Made by a program: the position numbers and the translations under genes. Below, one piece after another: positions 5,445 through 7,367 of a stretch of 7,367 nt of DNA. The notes under the pieces were generated by a model. That model had not been told where the DNA came from, did no database searches, and saw only the letters and a list, made by a program, of their open reading frames with translations. The stretch comes from Chloroflexota bacterium (lineage in GTDB: Bacteria; Chloroflexota; Anaerolineae; Anaerolineales; UBA4823). The stretch spans positions 1 to 7,367 of the forward strand of contig JAAZNS010000510.1 of NCBI GenBank assembly GCA_012798185.1. The letters are read 5' to 3'. Positions within the stretch are counted from its first letter, which is position 1. Each line of letters begins with the position of its first letter.

Positions 5445-6784
5445 AAGCATTAGCGAAAAATTTCCGTGAATTATTCAAATATCCCTCAGCGGTATTGGGA
5501 TTACTTTTAGTTTTCGCCTTGATCGTAGTATCGATTTATACGATGATCAAAATCCCTTATAAAGAAGCAATCGTTTTATGGCGTGGTGGTGAAGACCAAT
5601 GGTATCGCAATCCCAAATATGCTTTACCAAAATGGATCAATTTTTTCAGAAGCGAGAAACTCCCTGAAACTATTGCCATATCCACTGTAGATCACCCGGA
5701 GTATAAAACAGTCGAGACCAATGAGGATGGATCAGCAATCATTACCATGGAAATACCTTTTGAATACAAATACAACCTATTTCCAGATGATATGATGATC
5801 CGGTTTACAAGCAATTTTACGGAGAAAGCACCGTTTGTATCGGTTTCCTGGATAAAACCTGATGAACAGAAAGTCAGAATAAAGAATTTTTCCATTTCAC
5901 CCAAACAAGATTATCGAATATCTCAGGATAAAGAGCTTCAAAAAAAATTGGGCGGGAATAAGGCTGAAATTGGTTTGTTTACCGATTATAAAAACGATCA
6001 AAAGACTATCGAAAAAGGTAAATATACGATATTGATTGAGGGAGCAACCTTCGAAAAGGGCTCCGATTTCAATGCTGAATTTATAGCCTATGGAAAAGTC
6101 GCCGGTGCGGGAGGTACTGATCATCTGCGGCGCGATCTTATCGTAGCGCTTTTATGGGGTGCCCCAATAGCCCTGGCGTTTGGGCTCTTGGCTGCGGTTG
6201 GCACCACATTGACTCAGATGATCATCGCTGCTGCTGGCACTTGGTTTGGCGGATGGGTGGATATGATTATTCAGCGTATTACCGAAATCAACCTGGTGCT
6301 GCCTTTCCTGCCTATCCTGATCATGATCGGTACATTTTACTCGCGCAGCCTTTGGGTAATTCTTACAGCGGTGATCATTTTGAATATTTTTGGGACGGGG
6401 ATCAAAACATTTCGCGCGGTATTTATGCAAACTAAAGAAACACCTTATATCGAAGCAGCACGTGCTTATGGTGCTAATAACGTTCGAATTATTTTTACTT
6501 ATATGATCCCCCGCATCCTTCCCATGCTGATCCCGCAATTCATTATCTTGATCCCTTCTTATGTATTTTTGGAGGCTTCTTTAGCTGTACTCGGTTTAGG
6601 CGATCCCACACTGCCGACCTGGGGGAAGATCATCGATGATGCACGCGCCAATGGGGCTTTATTCCAAGGCTGGTATTACTGGGTACTAGAGCCCTCCGCA
6701 TTGCTGATGATTACCGGTTTGGCATTTGCTATGCTTGGTTTTTCACTGGACCGCATATTCAACCCACGATTGAGAGGGATGTAA
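5441..6784 (+). CDS. ABC transporter permease, DppC/OppC type, with large extracytoplasmic insertion
   Basis: A 447-residue permease, the partner of the DppB-type protein. TM1 is at about 15-35, preceded by FRELFKYPSAVLGL, the family's N-terminal segment. Residues about 40-224 form a hydrophilic, beta-rich insertion that should lie outside the membrane. The transport core then begins at GTDHLRRD (225-232), equivalent to the family's GTDxxGRD, with Arg in place of the usual Gly. TM segments follow to about 435. The EAA loop (EAARAYGANNVRII...IPRILP, 338-361) is canonical, as is the LEASLAVLGLGDPTLPTWG block (377-395). Usual DppC proteins are about 280-300 residues, so the excess is almost entirely the insertion. 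It starts at ATG 5441, overlapping the previous gene by 4 bp. The ATPase gene follows after 5 bp. The insertion could dock the large binding protein or guide substrate; that is inference. Confidence 0.92.
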   Translation: MKALAKNFRELFKYPSAVLGLLLVFALIVVSIYTMIKIPYKEAIVLWRGGEDQWYRNPKYALPKWINFFRSEKLPETIAISTVDHPEYKTVETNEDGSAIITMEIPFEYKYNLFPDDMMIRFTSNFTEKAPFVSVSWIKPDEQKVRIKNFSISPKQDYRISQDKELQKKLGGNKAEIGLFTDYKNDQKTIEKGKYTILIEGATFEKGSDFNAEFIAYGKVAGAGGTDHLRRDLIVALLWGAPIALAFGLLAAVGTTLTQMIIAAAGTWFGGWVDMIIQRITEINLVLPFLPILIMIGTFYSRSLWVILTAVIILNIFGTGIKTFRAVFMQTKETPYIEAARAYGANNVRIIFTYMIPRILPMLIPQFIILIPSYVFLEASLAVLGLGDPTLPTWGKIIDDARANGALFQGWYYWVLEPSALLMITGLAFAMLGFSLDRIFNPRLRGM

Positions 6785-6789
6785 ACCCC

Positions 6790-7367
6790 ATGGAAAAAGA
6801 AAAACTGTTGCGCATAGAAGATCTGGTGCTCCATTTCAGCACATCTCATGGAGCAGTACAAGCAGTAGATGGCGTACATTTTGATTTGGGTTATAACAAA
6901 GCGGTAGTCATATTGGGTGAATCGGGTTGTGGGAAAAGCTCGCTGGCAAAAGCTATATTACGTTTGCTCCCCCGCAATATCAGCAAATATTCCGGCAAGG
7001 TTTACCTGGGGGATACTGATGTTATGAAATTGAGCGACGAAACTTTCCGTCAGGATGTACGCTGGGTGATGTTATCAATGGTGCCACAGGCTGCCATGAA
7101 TGCATTAAATCCAGTAATTAAAGTAGGAGATCAGGTAGCCGAGCCCGCCATGATCCACCTTGGAGTAAAAAAAGATGAAGCCATGCGCATGGCGAGAGAA
7201 ATGTTCCAGCGTGTTGGTGTTCCTGAAGATTTTTTGAGCAGATACCCATTTGAGTTAAGCGGCGGTATGCGGCAGCGCGTAGCTATTGCTATGGCGTTAG
7301 TCACATTACCTAGTTTAATTATCCTGGATGAGCCTACTTCGGCGTTAGATTTATTGACCCAGGCGAA
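6790..7367 (+). CDS. ABC transporter ATP-binding protein, DppD/OppD type (partial, 3' end outside window)
   Basis: The frame is open from ATG 6790 to the end of the window, giving 192 codons of a protein that usually has about 320-350 residues. Walker A is GESGCGKSS (43-51). The Q-loop is Q100 in VPQAAMNALNP. The ABC signature LSGGM is at 156-160, followed by RQR. Walker B LIILDEP ends at residue 182, and the D-loop SALD is at 184-187. The H-loop His and the C-terminal peptide-transporter domain lie beyond the window. The protein would bind ATP on the cytoplasmic face and drive import through the two permeases, probably together with a DppF/OppF-type second ATPase downstream. The start lies 5 bp after the permease stop. 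GAGAGGG at 6772-6778, inside the end of the permease gene, is a plausible though distant ribosome binding site (11 nt). Confidence 0.94.
   Translation, partial: MEKEKLLRIEDLVLHFSTSHGAVQAVDGVHFDLGYNKAVVILGESGCGKSSLAKAILRLLPRNISKYSGKVYLGDTDVMKLSDETFRQDVRWVMLSMVPQAAMNALNPVIKVGDQVAEPAMIHLGVKKDEAMRMAREMFQRVGVPEDFLSRYPFELSGGMRQRVAIAMALVTLPSLIILDEPTSALDLLTQA

Noticed and set aside
6152..6538. 128-codon minus-strand and 93-codon plus-strand alternative frames within the second permease gene
   Set aside because: Their translations are rich in His, Cys, Asp and Lys in a pattern typical of out-of-frame reading of membrane-protein codons. They have no initiation signals and the permease frame is unambiguous.

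Overview
The window looks like chromosomal DNA from a bacterium of the Chloroflexota, most likely Anaerolineae. The main clue is a lipoprotein with a Thr/Glu/Ala/Pro repeat linker just after its lipobox Cys, a style I associate with that group. This is inference from protein style, not a database result. All recognised genes lie on the + strand.

Left part (1-1099): the last 29 codons of a probable rsgA (ribosome-assembly GTPase) are followed by a 141-bp gap holding a sigma70-type promoter. Next comes an ECF-type RNA polymerase sigma factor, then a 99-residue unrecognised protein whose start overlaps the sigma gene's end by 14 bp. The position of the small gene suggests a sigma partner, but it has no membrane segment and no recognisable anti-sigma domain.

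Middle (1100-1451): an AT-rich intergenic region of about 350 bp that is unusually rich in signals. It holds an extended -10 promoter, a 7-5-7 inverted repeat on the predicted transcription start, a long leader hairpin, a 13-nt perfect complement of the 16S rRNA 3' end with no well-placed start codon, and finally a conventional ribosome binding site for the next gene.

Right part (1452-7367): a peptide/oligosaccharide-type (SBP_bac_5 / Dpp-Opp class) ABC importer operon. It encodes an 871-residue solute-binding lipoprotein, a DppB-type permease, a DppC-type permease and the first 192 codons of a DppD/OppD-type ATPase that runs off the window. A perfect 13-bp terminator-like stem-loop separates the binding-protein gene from the transport genes, which probably keeps binding protein in excess over the membrane parts. 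The permease genes overlap by 4 bp, and the ATPase starts 5 bp after the second permease.

The most notable points are two. The binding protein appears circularly permuted relative to classical DppA: the half that is normally C-terminal comes first, the normally N-terminal half follows, and an Ig-like beta domain is added at the end. The DppC-type permease carries an extracytoplasmic insertion of about 185 residues between TM1 and the transport core. The two may have evolved together as docking partners. No CRISPR array, transposase, tRNA or rRNA was seen.
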